A program made the translations under genes and the position numbers. Source: Marsupella aquatica (lineage: Eukaryota; Marchantiophyta). From it: 64,000 nucleotides of DNA. The first letter of the stretch is position 1. Every line of letters starts with the position of its first letter. Positions 37,401 to 49,513 of this stretch are shown here, piece by piece. The notes beneath the pieces are model-generated. The model ran no database searches. It worked only from the letters and a program-made list of their open reading frames with translations, and was not told the DNA's origin. Where the stretch lies: NCBI GenBank assembly GCA_973895155.1, contig OZ316894.1:21700001-21764000 (forward strand), in the 5' to 3' direction.

Positions 37401-39626
37401 GAGATCCAGGAGACAGCAGATGGGCAAAGAGTGGAAAGGGATGACCCGTTGAGGATCACCTTTGATGCTCCTAAAACATTTGTTCAAGAAATTTGGCATG
37501 AGCTAAGGGTTTATGTTCTAGTGAGGTCGGACATCCTGAAGGCTACTTTCAAGAACGTGAAGAGCTTATCAGGTCGTCAAACTCCGGGGTTCTTATCCCA
37601 ATATTTCCTGATTCTCCGAAGGTATGAACGAGACTAGGTATTCGGCTAGCTTTCACGTTTGCCTGTCAGCAAATGAGCAGCGTTGCATGCTTTGACGTAT
37701 AGTCTTTCTCTAGCACATTATGGCTGAGCTTAAATTGTCCACTGGGCATGGAACAAATACCTCTGCTTGAAACGCAGAAACATGTTTCACCCACTATTGA
37801 GCTTGGACCCAAATGTTTCAGTTTTGGTTATCTTGGAAAGAACAAAAGAGTTCATGTTTCCCGGTATTAAATCTCGATTTGGATCCATGAAACAGAGCGA
37901 CAAAGCAAAGATTCCGTGAGTCTAGGCTGGTGGTTCAGGACTACCTCATATTGCTAATTGCCGGTATCTGTTTGGGGTTACTTTCAAATTGGAAGGACGT
38001 CGATATGGAAGAAGCCTATCTGTATACGATTATTTGTCTCTGTAAGATCTCGTTCTCCCTTGAGACACCCCTATCCACGGCTAGCTTTATGAAACATTCC
38101 AGAATCTCCCTGATTGCTGTATCACTTCACGTTTCGACTTGGATTGTGATGGCCTTATCAAACATTTGAGATATTTGGCCTGACTTTGGAGTCCATTTTG
38201 CGCAGCCCTTCTGGTAATGATAGCTTCACTGCGGACCTTCACTGTCGACAAGTTGCAATTCTGGAGAGAAAGCTCTTCTGGTGTACGTCCACAGATTTGC
38301 TTACTTCCTAGCAAAAGATAGTGTGGACCACTTCAACACTATTTGCAAGCCTGTTCTCTTCCTTTCCACGTTCTATTTCTACAACGCTCCACGTGCTTCC
38401 TTCCGCTCAACTTATATTGCTACTCTGGCCCTTACATATTGCTGCACAGGAATTGCATATGTAGTGGCAATCTTACTGAAGCCACAGCCAGGTCAACTGG
38501 TATGCACTGCGCACCATTTGCTGTTGAAGTCTGATTGTTATGAAGAGTAGGATGTATCAAGAGGATATGACAGAACAATTCCATAGTTTCTTGGAGTTAT
38601 AGGTTTCCTTTGGCTAATTTGCAATCACGCTTGGAGGTCCCCTTTGTCATGTGAACTTTCGTCTACCTTTGCATACTTTGAGCTGAGTTTCTGGTTTAAC
38701 ACATTTTGTTATCGTCTATGGAAGTCCATCAAGGATAGGTGTCCTCTTTGAAACCATGAGAAGTCGCAGGATTGTTTTTTGGATAACTTGGCATCTTGCG
38801 TTTTCTGTTTTCAGATATGTGTTTTTGTGCCGGTTGTTGCCACTTTACTAGTCAGCGAGTCACAGAAAGGTCTTTTGGAAAAGATACAAAATGTCAGCTA
38901 CGCATTTTGGGCACACCAAGCTTACATTGTTTCCAATGCAGAGAAGTACAGCTCCATTTTTTTTGCTTATTGCATAATTTGATATCTACTCCCGTCCTTT
39001 TGTCTCTCTTTCTGAACGATGTGCTAGAGCTCGATTGTACGATTAAGGGTGAATGCTTGGGATTAAGGCGGGTTACTATCCTATCAAAGCCTGGTTAGAA
39101 ATAAATTCCAATGTAGGCTTTTATTCAGTCAATATAAGTGAGGGATGCTGGGAAACATGGATGTGTGGGGGAGGGAGGGCTTTATGAGCGAAGGCGAGGG
39201 AATTATGCTCTCCAAAACAAATGCAAAAAAAGTACGACATGTTAGTGCAGAGTAGTAGTTTCTATCATACTGCTAGTCTAGTTAATTATTCCTAACTTCT
39301 TCTTCGTCTTCTTTTTTTGGGGGGGAAGGGGAAGGGGGGAAAGGGGTTTGTGGCTTAGGGCCGAGTCATATTGTTCTAGTCTATTGAGGATCTCTCAAGG
39401 ACATATTTGCCCTTCAAACAACAGCACTAACTCCCATCGTGGCGTGTTCATACCTTGCAGATATACAGGAGTGTGGTTGGTACAACGCTGTCTAGTCCTA
39501 AGAAAATATGGTTACTCAGTCCATAACTTTAATATCTGCATAGCTATTCTCATTTGTTATGGACTAGGAGCCAGACTTTTGGCCTTTTTATGCTTAATTT
39601 TCTATAACAGGGAGAGGCAAAAATGA
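31463..39626 (+). pseudogene. ABCG24/28-type transporter, copy B, frameshifted in exon 13
   Basis: Same 15-exon structure as copy A. Inferred exons: 31463-31725, about 32537-32607, 32833-33093, 33489-33552, 33710-33862, 34012-34046, 34229-34305, 34565-35462, 35610-35805, 36483-36779, 37148-37621, 37896-38041, 38206-38499, 38815-38945, 39461-39626. Signal peptide, Cys-rich ectodomain, Walker A, ISGGQRKR signature and DEPTSGLD are all intact. In exon 13 a 4-bp insertion (gtgt-ACGT-ccac, 38285-38288) shifts the frame and gives TAG at 38319-38321, after about 1016 codons. About 157 C-terminal residues with most transmembrane helices are lost, although downstream exons 14 and 15 are still well preserved. 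Exon 12 is 3 bp shorter than in A, in frame. A new GTAAGC in exon 2 could act as a cryptic donor. It may be a young pseudogene, or an assembly error if the 4 bp are not real. Confidence 0.82.
31766..32314 (-). other. Antisense open frame in ABCG intron 1, unrecognised
   Basis: A 182-codon minus-strand frame lies in intron 1 of copy B. It contains [11 protein letters not shown] and a stretch [15 protein letters not shown], which copy A also keeps. In copy A (4262-4918) single-base indels break the same frame into three pieces. I recognise no domain. It could be a relic of an inverted coding fragment trapped in the intron, or chance. Confidence 0.25.
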
Positions 39627-40363
39627 TGAAGTTGAGATCTTGTTCACAGAAGTTGTAAAAGTAGATGCAATAACAACACATGTTTTTTTCTTGAAAGATG
39701 TGCACCATGCCATGGGTAGTAGTTAAGGAACCTGATTTGAAGGCCGACACAGGCATCATGAAAAATGTACCATCCACTCACTCTGGAGCCATCATAGTCC
39801 TTTTTTGCAATCTTTCTGACTGTGCCATATACATAGAACCAGTGGACCTGCTGGGAGGTTTACTTTTCATGATTTATTATTCTAGGTTTTAAGCAGCCAT
39901 ATGACGGCCAGCTCTATGTCTTTTTATTTCTTTGCAATTCGCAGAAGACCCTTCTAATCTTTTCTAGGTTTTTTGTCTTTTCCTTTCAATCTGTGCATGA
40001 AGTGCTGGTAGAATCCCTCAGCAATCTGAAGCAAGTTGAACCATCGACCTTAAGACTGGAGATGAATACACTCCTATGCTATGCAGATTGCTTTCAGGGC
40101 TTTTTGCATTAATGAATTTTGCAACACCTGAATGAGATTTGCACAAAGAAGTTGTGGCTCTGATGGACCCCAACGTTTGACCTCAAAACTATGATGAAAC
40201 AAACACTTTTTGACCTCCAAAATGGTGAGCATTTACACAAAGGGAATGCGCAATCTGAGTGAAAATAACATTTCAGATGATTTATGTAGGTTGAAGAAAT
40301 TCATTGAGTGTCTTGACAAACTTAGTGATCAGTGAGAGCTTCAGTTTTGTTGTACACATGCTA
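39627..40363. other. 3' flank of ABCG copy B
   Basis: Homologous to 12356-13133. No gene is recognised. Copy B lacks about 50 bp present in A near 12745-12790. Confidence 0.5.
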
Positions 40364-40450
40364 AGATGAGATGAGATGAGATGAGATGAGATGAGATGAG
40401 ATGAGATGAGATGAGATGAGATGAGATGAGATGAGATGAGATGAGATGAG
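40364..40450. repeat. (GATGA)n microsatellite, copy B
   Basis: About seventeen perfect units against about ten in copy A at the same position, showing length change since the duplication. Confidence 0.95.
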
Positions 40451-40892
40451 AACAAATAAATAGATAAAATGAAACGGCTCCTAGTAAGGGATTTTCATTT
40501 CAGACCTTTTCTCAAATAGAATTCTTAAGCTTGAATGTGATCTAAGAAACCACAGTGCATTGAAACTGGGATGGCATGGAGTTGGAGCACATAAACTTCA
40601 TACCAAGAGCATTTGGGGATCCTTCCCCAGTGCAAACATTTGGATGAAATCCGATCCAACTTATGACTCCATTAAAAACTATAATAGAAAGTCCCACCAC
40701 TTTTTGTAGTGTCGTCTTTCAAAATATATGTTTTCTGTGCCAAGGGAAATAAGGAAAGTAAAGCAAAAAGGGGTAATGAAAATCAACCCACGTCAAAAAG
40801 TGGCACACTGTACTTGCAAGTATGGTAAGTCCCCTTGATGTACTCATTGGACTTGCAAGTACACTCTCTATCCAATCCCTGGCCATTGTAGT

Positions 40893-41027
40893 GTTTTTAT
40901 TATTATTTTATTAAAATTAAGGGGAAATCTATGAAACTTTACAGACTGAGAACAGCCAGTACAGTTGAACCCCAAACCTATCAGTTTTCACTCAAGTGAG
41001 TTACGAGAGAGCCATGTGTCTTTGGGC
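40893..41027 (-). mobile_element. tRNA-derived SINE, copy B
   Basis: Duplicate of the element at 13621-13766. The flanking direct repeats are better kept here ('ctggccattgtagt' and 'ctggccattacatt'). The tRNA-like head is at the right end and the A-rich (AAT)n tail, seen as T-rich on the plus strand, at the left. Confidence 0.6.
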
Positions 41028-41254
41028 TGGCCATTACATTATTTGTATTGGCCCTTGGTTCAATGTACTCCCTTGTGCGATGCAATGTAAGGAGAATGTA
41101 CTCGTCCCTCCCTTTGGTACTTGCTTGAAATGAATACATTCTATAAAAACAAATAAATTTGGCAAACATGTATTTGAATGAAATAACAAGGGGTTAGGGG
41201 CCAAACTAGTATGGCAGGGTGTAGGGATACATATATAAGGGGGACCACCACATA

Positions 41255-41560
41255 TGAGAACACTTTTACATAATGTCATTCTTTGTGTAACAACGTCTTT
41301 TACACAAATGTATCTTTTGCGCAACGTCATCTTTTACGCATCGACATCTTTTGCACAACATTGTCTTTTGCATGACATCTTTTGCACAACATCTTTTGCA
41401 CAATATCTTTTAACTACATCTTTTGTGCAACAACATCTTTTACTTAACGACATCTTTTACCAAACAACATCTTTTGCTCAATGATATCTTTGACTTATCA
41501 ACATCTTTTATGCAACAGCATAGTTTATCCAATAGCATCTTTTGTGCAACACACGGGGAT
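41255..41560. repeat. Degenerate 'acatcttttgcacaac' minisatellite, copy B
   Basis: Counterpart of 14000-14275, with extra and missing units compared with copy A. The plus-strand frame 41254-41484 is Thr/Ser-rich because of the repeat and is not taken as a gene. Confidence 0.75.
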
Positions 41561-42608
41561 TGAACTTGTTTTATATGATTCCCCAGCATGGTGAGGGCTG
41601 ATGCAAATACAAAATATTGGTCATCCTGAGGGCACAGAATCCAAGCTTACAACTTCATTTTAAACCATCACAACCTGATCGTGAGCTTAAAAATTAAAGA
41701 AACTTTCCCACAAAAATTGTCAAAACAATGGCTTGCAACCCCCGCTTGCAACATGGGTCTTGGTGATGGATACATGGAAAGAATAAAACTAAGCAATATT
41801 AAAAATTAATCAGGTTTCTGGTGGTATGAAAAATAGATTCAATGTGTGGGCACTTGCCAATAGCACAATTATACATGTTGTTTCTTTGTTATGTGCAACT
41901 AGCCTGACTTTGAACATGAATAGAGGTGAGCTATGGGAGCATGGCACAAAGCAGCTCAAATGTGGAGGAGTGCAGCACACAGCAGCTTGCCTGTGGAAGA
42001 GAGGAATGCAGCACTCCAGTGCCCATGCATTACTCAATTTTCAAAACCTTCACCCTAAACCCAGTTCCTGTTTCTTAACACACTTTTTCATCACGCACCT
42101 CCAAAGCACCCTGAACTTAAGTGAGGCCCTCAGAGTTAAGGTCTAAAGGCTTCAGTCTGACTCTAGCCCTGGAAGTAGTCTCTTGGCCCTTTATTAGTAA
42201 CATAAGATTGCTTGGAACATTATATATATATCAAGAGACAGGATCCCAATTAGCTTATTTTGTAAGTGCAAATTTTCACCAAATTCCACCTCCGCAAAAA
42301 ATGTTCTCCATGTTTGGCTAATATTTGCTAGATTTTTTTAATACCATTTGCCACTTTTTCACCAAATCATGAACCCCATTCGCCAGAATCTAACAGTCCT
42401 CCTTAAATCTAGGCATATCTGACAGTCATGATTTAAATCAGTAAAATCTGACAAAGAAAATTCCTAGAATCTCCTCCCTTAGAGAAGCCGACTTTTGCCA
42501 CATTGGCTAATTTATTTTTTTTAACCCTAAAAATACGGTGATCCCAATGGCAAACCAGCCCAAATAAAGGGGGGTAAAGGAAAGGGAAGAGATACATTGG
42601 GGGTGACC

Positions 42609-42821
42609 TGCCGGTAATCACACATCAAAATGTGGTAATATAAGGTGTGCACTCATTTATTTAAAGAAAATAAGGAGGTTTATCTGGGTATGAAGGGATG
42701 TTGTACACTCAAAATGTGGTAATATAAGGTGTACATTGATTTAAAGAAAATAAGGAGATTTATCAAGTTATGAAGGGTTGTCTATATGTCATATTTTGAT
42801 GTCCAGTTACCTGGACCCATT
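42609..42821. mobile_element. 213-bp MITE with 9-bp TSD (Mutator-like)
   Basis: Absent from copy A, whose empty site is near 15358. The target duplication GGGGTGACC lies at 42600-42608 and 42822-42830. The ends form an imperfect inverted repeat: left GGTAATCACACATCAAAAT, right reverse complement GGTAACTGGACATCAAAAT. The interior has two tandem units of about 75 bp ('aaaatgtggtaatataaggt'). A 9-bp TSD suggests a MULE-derived element. It has no coding capacity. Confidence 0.8.
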
Positions 42822-43298
42822 GGGGTGACCCACAGTTCGGCTGACTGATGCTGCTGACCACAGCAAGCAACGTCATGCTTGGTCGGTCCTCGTCTGCCCC
42901 ATTTGTACTTCTTGCAGCCGACGCCGACACTCCACATTACCCACCAGGACTCCTCCGCTGAATTGCCAGGTTCGCCATTCAAGCAAGACAAATCGAAGAA
43001 GAACCTGAGAAGCAAGCAAACAAACAAGAGAAATCAATCAGATACGCCAAGTCGCCATAAAACGATCTGCCGAAGTTCTGCTGTCGAAGAGCACGGAGCA
43101 AACGATTTTTCATTTTACTTTTCTTTTACTTTTCTTTTCGTGTTTGGGCTTTTTGGGTGTACAGATCTGCGCCTGATGCAGAATGACGTCAGGGAAGAGA
43201 ATGGTAATGACGATCACAATGCTGGACTGTGGAGTAGAGTTCAATTGTCAGGATGGCCCACCCAATTCGAGGTCATACAGGAGAGTGCGAGCTCTTCA

Positions 43299-43565
43299 TC
43301 AATTATTTGTTGGATTTTGTGTTGACTGGAGGAGCCCTCTTGTTCCATCCATCCATCGTTCCAGCACCTCAAGGATGGAGAAGTTGCTGTAAGTGAATGC
43401 GTCCCATCGATCAGCGAGGGGGTCTGGACGAACGAAGTTCAGCTGAGAGGTCACTGATTCACATGCCTGACTAAATGCATTCCACATATTTCGTAGATAA
43501 TAATTGCAATTCACTTTGCATGTGAACAGGAAGTCTTTCAGCTCAGGGGCATCGAGACAGGGCAT
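43299..43565 (-). other. Unrecognised minus-strand frame upstream of reductase
   Basis: An 88-codon frame containing CLDAPELKDFLF and DPLADRWDAFTYSNFS, with a protein-like composition. In copy A a 2-bp indel (near 17045) breaks it. No family is recognised. It could be part of a divergently transcribed gene or chance. Confidence 0.2.
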
Positions 43566-43817
43566 GTGGTGGGTCAGAACTTGAGTCGGGCCATTTTAGT
43601 GCGGTGCGTTTGACTGAATCAGAATTTTTCTCCGGTTTATGGTGCACCACCTGAAGGAGAGAAATGGGAGATAGATGCCGGCGATAGACTGAGGGGTTGG
43701 TCATCAAACCTTGCAACTCAATCTGGTGACAATCTTGAGGGGGGTTGGAGAACCCCGTCATCGAAGAGCTTAGACTCAAGCAAAGCAGACTGTGAAGGGT
43801 TGTATTCGGATACCATC

Positions 43818-46233
43818 ATGACATCGAGAGCGGTGAAGCTGAAGGCCCATGGAGTGAAGGCATTGGAGGTATATGAGCTGGTCACGGAAGCGAAGCCTCG
43901 AGCTTCTCCCGGGCATGTTGTGGTTCATATGACCGTGATGCCTGTGAATCCGAGCGACCTCCAACCCGCCATGTGGACCGGGATCGATCTTAAGGACATT
44001 ACCGCAGGTGGCGAAGGAGCCGGTGTTGTAGAGGAGGTGAGCGGGGTTCCTTCAAGATTCTCCATTCGTTGTACCCCTTTGTACTCCATTTCAGTGTGTT
44101 ACCTTGGCTTGTCGTCCGGGAATTCCTTCAGCTCCTATCCATTCTGCTTTGTAATTCTGTCTGTACAACCAAACCTGACAGTTCTCTTCCTTACATTCTC
44201 TCTTTCACTACTGTTAACGTAGCTAACCAATTCCTCAGCTGATGCCATTCCGCCTCAACTAACTTTGTTGCACCAGGCTTCAACGCTTTTTCATCATTAC
44301 GGCTTCCTCTCGGAGACTTGCAAAATTCCCGCAGCAGTCGTTGTAAACATTTATCCGTGTGCCTGTGGTTCAGTGGCAACAGAATTACAGTGCAATGCCA
44401 CCGTAGGGTCCAAAACCATGTACCGTATCTCACAAACTCCGTCTTCAAATCTCAAATATACCTCGGACATTGCAAACTTATGCCCATTCCTTCTGAAAGG
44501 ACGTGCGGGGAATACCTCTAATTGGAACATGTCACCCGCTAGCTCCAATAAGTCTCTATTCGGGTATACCCGATAAGACGATGAATACCTTCGTTCTCAG
44601 GACTTCATGCGTTTCTTAAATGCTTGCTCTATCGCTTCCTTGATCGATATTTTCAGTCAGGCTTGCTCCTCCGGAAGTTTTTAGTGCTGGTTATTCTGTC
44701 TATTTGTGCATTCTCTTACTACGTCTTCAACTGAGCTGGCTGTTTCTACGGATTCCAGCGTCTCTCTGTTTGATCGAACTGTAGTTACTTTTACTCATTG
44801 AAATTATATTTTATAACTTGAAGTTGTTGAGGGTCTTCTCGATGCTAATTTGTGGCTCACACCTAATGTTATGTATTCTTGCAGGTTGGAGAAGGAGTGA
44901 CCACTTTCAGTGTTGGACAGAGAGTCATACCTGTAGTGTTTAATCGCTTTTTTCAGGGCTTCGGAGTTTGGAAGGACTATGTGGAGATCTCTCAAGCTGA
45001 TCTGATTGCAGTCCCTGAAGACATTTCCGATGAGCAGGCCGGTCAATTCTTCATCAACCCTTGGCTGGCATACGGAATTGTTAATGAAATCAACGTCCCC
45101 GAGGGTCAGTGGCTGGTTCATAACGCTGCAGGATCTGTTGCTGGAAGGTAGGTTGGTGTCATCCGCGCTTCTGTAATTAATTAAAATCAGTGAATTTGAA
45201 GGAAAAGGTTGTTAGGTCGGTCATCACTTGTCGTCGTCATCAACAGTGCATTGAAGCGGAAATGTTTAGCATAAAATTTGTCTTACATAACCACTGCCTC
45301 GCTGTGCTTCGAAGCTTATCTTACTGAATTACCGACACCTTCAATTTGGGGCAGACTAATTGTACAGCTGGCGAAGTATTTGGGCATCAAAACTATCTGT
45401 ATTGTGCGAAGGGACGACTACAAAGACGAGCTTCAAGCCCTGGGGGCAGATGAGGTCATTAACTCCTCTACTGAAGGTATCTGGCAAATCGAATTGGGTT
45501 ACATTAGTCTCCTTCCAATTATACTTACAATGCTAATTGCAAGTTGCCACTGTTTCGTAATCACAAAGCTCTATGTCGGTATTTTAAAAGTTGTAAGATC
45601 TGTTATAAACGTTTATTCATTTCCATTGACAGTGTTGCGGTAAAAATAATCTCAAGAGTCACGGTCCTAACATGTTTAATGACTTCGTTTGATCTCCCAG
45701 ACGTTATTGCTCGAGTGAAAGAAATCACCGGAGGAAAGCTTGCTTATGGTGCACTTGATCCAGTGGCTGGTGGAACTACTAAGGTATGAATTGAGACCCT
45801 GACTTTTGCCAGCTTTGAACTGAAGCCCTTTGACATTTGTACTTTGTGAAGTAAAGCCCAATGCAGCAAAGGTGGGATACGACCGTTGATCATAAGTTAT
45901 TGTGGAATCTCTGCTATCATGACCCAGATCATAGCTGCCTGCGTGCAAAGCGGAGGCGAATGCCTGGTCTATGGAAGGCTGTCGTCAAACGAGGTGACAG
46001 TTGATTTGGCGGAGCTGATCAGGAAAGTTTCTGTGCGATTCTTCATGATCGATGATCACGGTGACGATCTGCCGAAAAGGAAAGAGATAGCCGATGCAGT
46101 ATTCCAACTTTTAAGACAAAAGGTCTTTGATCTTGGCGTTGGAAAGAAGTTTCTGCTGAAAGACTTCCGGGAAGCCATCAAAGAAGCTCAGAAGCCAGGT
46201 CGTGGTGCTGAGAAAATCTTAATTGTAAACTAA
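43818..46233 (+). CDS. Zinc-free MDR reductase (quinone oxidoreductase / enoyl-reductase type), intact, 5 exons
   Basis: Inferred exons: 43818-44036, 44885-45147, 45355-45476, 45701-45783, 45928-46233. All have GT-AG borders and join into 330 codons plus stop. The N-terminal GroES-like domain (about 1-130) has HMTVMPVNPSDLQ and GGEGAGVVEEVG. The Rossmann domain follows, with a cofactor loop around HNAAGSVAGRLIVQLAK (about 153-170), IVRRDDYKDELQALGADEV and DPVAGGTTK. The zinc-binding cysteine cluster of alcohol dehydrogenases is absent, as in NADPH:quinone oxidoreductases and mitochondrial trans-2-enoyl-CoA reductases. Expected activity is NADPH-dependent reduction of a quinone or an alpha,beta-unsaturated carbonyl. 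The start is the first ATG in frame. No clear transit peptide is seen, so location is open. The duplicate at 17415 retains only exon 1. Confidence 0.85.
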
Positions 46234-46340
46234 TTGTGGAGGAAGTTGTGTCCATAATCCATGAGGAGGTTTCAATCGGTTGCAATTACGATGTCAATGG
46301 CAACTAGCATCAAGTACCCCTACACATTTTGTAATAGTAG

Positions 46341-46568
46341 AAACCATCTTCAGGATTTCATTCACCAGGCAGTTTTTTCGAGTCCTTCATTAAGAGTAAT
46401 GGTCGTGCTTTTATCCCTCATCCACCAGAATGGCTGATCAATGAGGAGGAAGTTTCTTGGACGGGTTGGTCTCTTGCTCATAACCCTCTAAATTTGGAAG
46501 TGCTTAAAGACATGGCAACGGACTGTCATTTTCTCATTCAGTCTTGTGAATCAAAAGAACTACAGTAG
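46341..46568 (+). other. Short open frame downstream of reductase, unrecognised
   Basis: A 75-codon frame without ATG at its head, containing FIKSNGRAFIPHPPEWL and EEVSWTGWSLAHNPLNLEVL and ending in TAG. The composition looks protein-like, but no family is recognised. Possibly a relic exon or transposon fragment. Confidence 0.25.
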
Positions 46569-47920
46569 CTAAGGATGACATAGAAGAATACCACGATGTT
46601 GAAAGCATGTCGATACAGAATAGTGTCTATTACGAAGATCAATCTTCATTCTTAAACTGATCAACCAAACAACAATCTTCGATTGCCTTGCTGTTCACCG
46701 CAAACCATACAAACGAAAGCTTACCACAACTTCACAAACGTAAGGCTGGCGTTTAGAAAGGTCTCCAGATAGAATCCGTGCACAGGGACTACAATCCTCT
46801 ATCAGCGAAAGGCCCATGCATTCAAACTCAACCCAAAGGCTTAAGCTGGCACTTTAAAAGAAAAGCATACTTCCGCCAGGACTCGAATCCTCAACAAGAA
46901 ACTCTTTCGGGTTCCACAAGTTTCATTGGATGATGTTTTCTATTTTACTTGGTTCCTCACTGTCTAGATAATCGCATATCTATTAGGGAGTCTCCAATAT
47001 TGAAAAAAAAAACCCCACTTCACAGGCATTGTGCAATGCACTCGGGCCCACCAAAACTGGGTATAGCCTGGCAGTGGTATTTTCTGGTATAGCCTGGCAG
47101 TGGTATTTTCTGGCTCTCAGATTTGAGAGGGTGTGTGAAAATCCCAACATGAGTCCATCAACACACTAAAATCAGGTCCTCTCCTCGTAGCAATCGGCCC
47201 TCAGTTTTGGTCATGACTCCTGGGCATGACTGGTCAGGCCTCACATTTGGTGCCCAACCAGTCCTTCCCACTGCCCCGGGTCACAACACTCCTGGACTAG
47301 GTCATGCGCAAAAATCCATTGTATTTCAGACGCCCTATTGAAGAAAACTACACTTGCAGCTCCATCTGATTTGTTCCATTCTGATCGGTTCCAACTGTTT
47401 GTTTCATCAAGGCCTCTATTAGAATCTGTTCAAACTGTTTGTTTTCATCTGGGCCTGGTTTTTAAAAGCATGATAGGGAGGATTAGTGGAGTGATTGTTT
47501 CATCTCAATCTGTATTTCACATCCAATAATGAGCCTACTTTTGGCTTGTTTTATTCATGCCTCATTTAGGAAAGTGTGATAGGGAGGATTGCTGGAGTGG
47601 CTGTTTCATGTTTAACATCCAATAAACTTACTTTTTGCCAATTTCATATTCCACACCCGCGTGTCTGCCACCAAGTCTTATATAAGCTTGGATCATTATG
47701 TGGCAAACAAACATGAATTAGCATTTTATGGTCCTGGCCAGCACTTCAAGTAGGAATATTCTGTCGGTCATAGGTGGTTTGAATTAGATTAGTACTTCAT
47801 CAAGCAGCACATAGTAGGGTTTATGGATGATAAATTGGATTTTCAATAGAGCTTAGGTTTTACTTTGACAAAACATGGGGAAATGCTAAAGCAAAATCTA
47901 AAATTCCTTGTGTTGATATG
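46569..47920. repeat. Intergenic region with short direct repeats
   Basis: Contains a 26-bp tandem pair ('tatagcctggcagtggtatt', near 47064-47112) and a pair of about 106 bp ('tgatagggaggatt...gtttcat', near 47472 and 47578). No gene is recognised. Confidence 0.6.
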
Positions 47921-48250
47921 TGTTAGGCATTTACTCTTAGGTCTAATGTAGGCTAACCTTAGTTGCCGACTTGGTAAAATTAATCATGCTGCACATGATA
48001 TACACAAGTGAGTGTTTGCTTGTTAGGAGGAACTCATACTCATTATTACCGAGCCAGTTGAGAGATGAGGAGAACTTGTGTTACGGAGATGGGGAGAGCT
48101 TGTGTTGCAGAGACTTGTTATGGCGAATGGGTCTAGAGTTTTACTGCACTCTAAACTCTCATCGGAGGTGAATCATATATCTGTCTGTCAAGTACTTGTT
48201 CATGAGAAGTTCATGGACATGCCCTTGTGAATGTAATCTTTCCTCAATAT
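47921..48250 (+). mobile_element. Degenerate Copia LTR relict
   Basis: Starts TGTTAGGCATTTACT and follows the solo LTR at 25793-26134 through 'agtgtttgctt', 'gagagatgaggaga' and 'gaggtgaatcatatatct', with many indels. The 3' end near 'cctcaatatt' is uncertain and no target duplication can be shown. Confidence 0.6.
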
Positions 48251-49513
48251 TAAGTAGAGTGAGAAGGGATACTTGTGGTCCATATTTTGGTCTTGGAGGT
48301 CTTGCCTAACCTTATTCTAACTTTTTCCCAGACTTTCACTGGTGTATATTTTAATTTTTCCCATCCGAAAAGATCTTTTTCAAGTATTTGGCTCACACCT
48401 AGCAACATGTGTATCTGCCAATTTTAACAACACAAGACAAGTTTTGGGGGCATTTAGCCTCATATATATATATGAAGTGCGTTCACGCTTTCGGGTTTGG
48501 AATGCAATTTTCTCCTCATTTCGTTCCAGCCCACGGCTTTTGGAACATCGAATTTTTGCGCGCTTCGAATGACCACCACGGTACTCGAGAAAATGTGGGA
48601 GGAAGACTGATTGTCGATACGCCCCTTGATTTGCTTTATTTGAACAATCGCTCTTCTTGGACTCATCACAAGCTAAACGAATATTGAGCTCCTTTCATTT
48701 CGATCAACTGTTAGGAATGTATCCCCACGACTCGTACCTCCTGATCGTAACGCTCCTCAAGATTTGAAAGGAATTTGTGACAATCAGTAACCTCAATAAA
48801 TTATGGCTTTGCCATTCGAAACATGAAACAAATCTTACAGTGCAATTATGTCATGAGGCTTTGAGCTCAAATGAAGGATTCGGCCACGGTTTGACAGTCT
48901 GCCAACGATTTCCATACTCGAAACTAAGTGGATCTCTGTGTCATACGGAGCAGTGATTGCGAGAGGACCATGGAGCCCTTCTCCACCAATAAGCGACTCC
49001 AGAATTACCTGAAGACCATCGAGCCATTCTCTAACAATCAAATGTCCTCATTTTGAAGAGCAAGATTGTGAAACCAGTGTCACCAGTGACACTCGAGACT
49101 GAAATTTGTTAATCATCTACAGTGTGAAGACGTGTTGAGATTCGAGAGAAATTGATTCAGTTTGAAGTGGACCGAAATACTCCATATGGGGAGTGGGCAA
49201 CAATTCTAGCGAAGATTTTACCTACGATTACCAGAACACAAGATCACCTTAAGTAGTCCCAGAAAATAACGCCTTTCAGAAGTGTCAACGAATTCAGTAG
49301 TTGTGCAAAGAACAAATCCATTGGAAATTCAAAACCCAGGGAAGGATTTCGCGAATTCACGTTTACGCAAAATCGACACTGCATCGTGTGATATAAACCT
49401 TTCACTCTTGTCATCTATTTGGGCACGATACCCTCAGCACTCGATTATTAAACTAACTTACAGTATACGGAAACTCTGACCACAATTTCTCACAGCCCGC
49501 TCTCTACATCATC
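48251..49513. other. Intergenic region with an unrecognised minus-strand frame
   Basis: The minus-strand frame 48835-49041 (68 codons, LDGLQVILESLIGGEG and PYDTEIHLVSSMEIVG) looks protein-like but matches no family I know. Another frame pair at 48409-48687 is equally unassigned. No RNA gene is seen. Confidence 0.3.

Larger units (their letters stand above)
23946..44497. repeat. Tandem segmental duplication, copy B
   Basis: Second copy of the duplicated segment, same orientation as 1-18100. Only this copy continues into the rest of the reductase gene, so its right end is the ancestral continuation and copy A is cut at about 18100. It carries insertions that copy A lacks: a LINE at 24588-27294 with nested elements, and a small MITE at 42609-42821. 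The ABCG gene in this copy is frameshifted. Confidence 0.93.

Noticed and set aside
41254-41484. 76-codon Thr/Ser-rich frame
   Set aside because: Translation of the CATCTTTTG minisatellite, not a gene.
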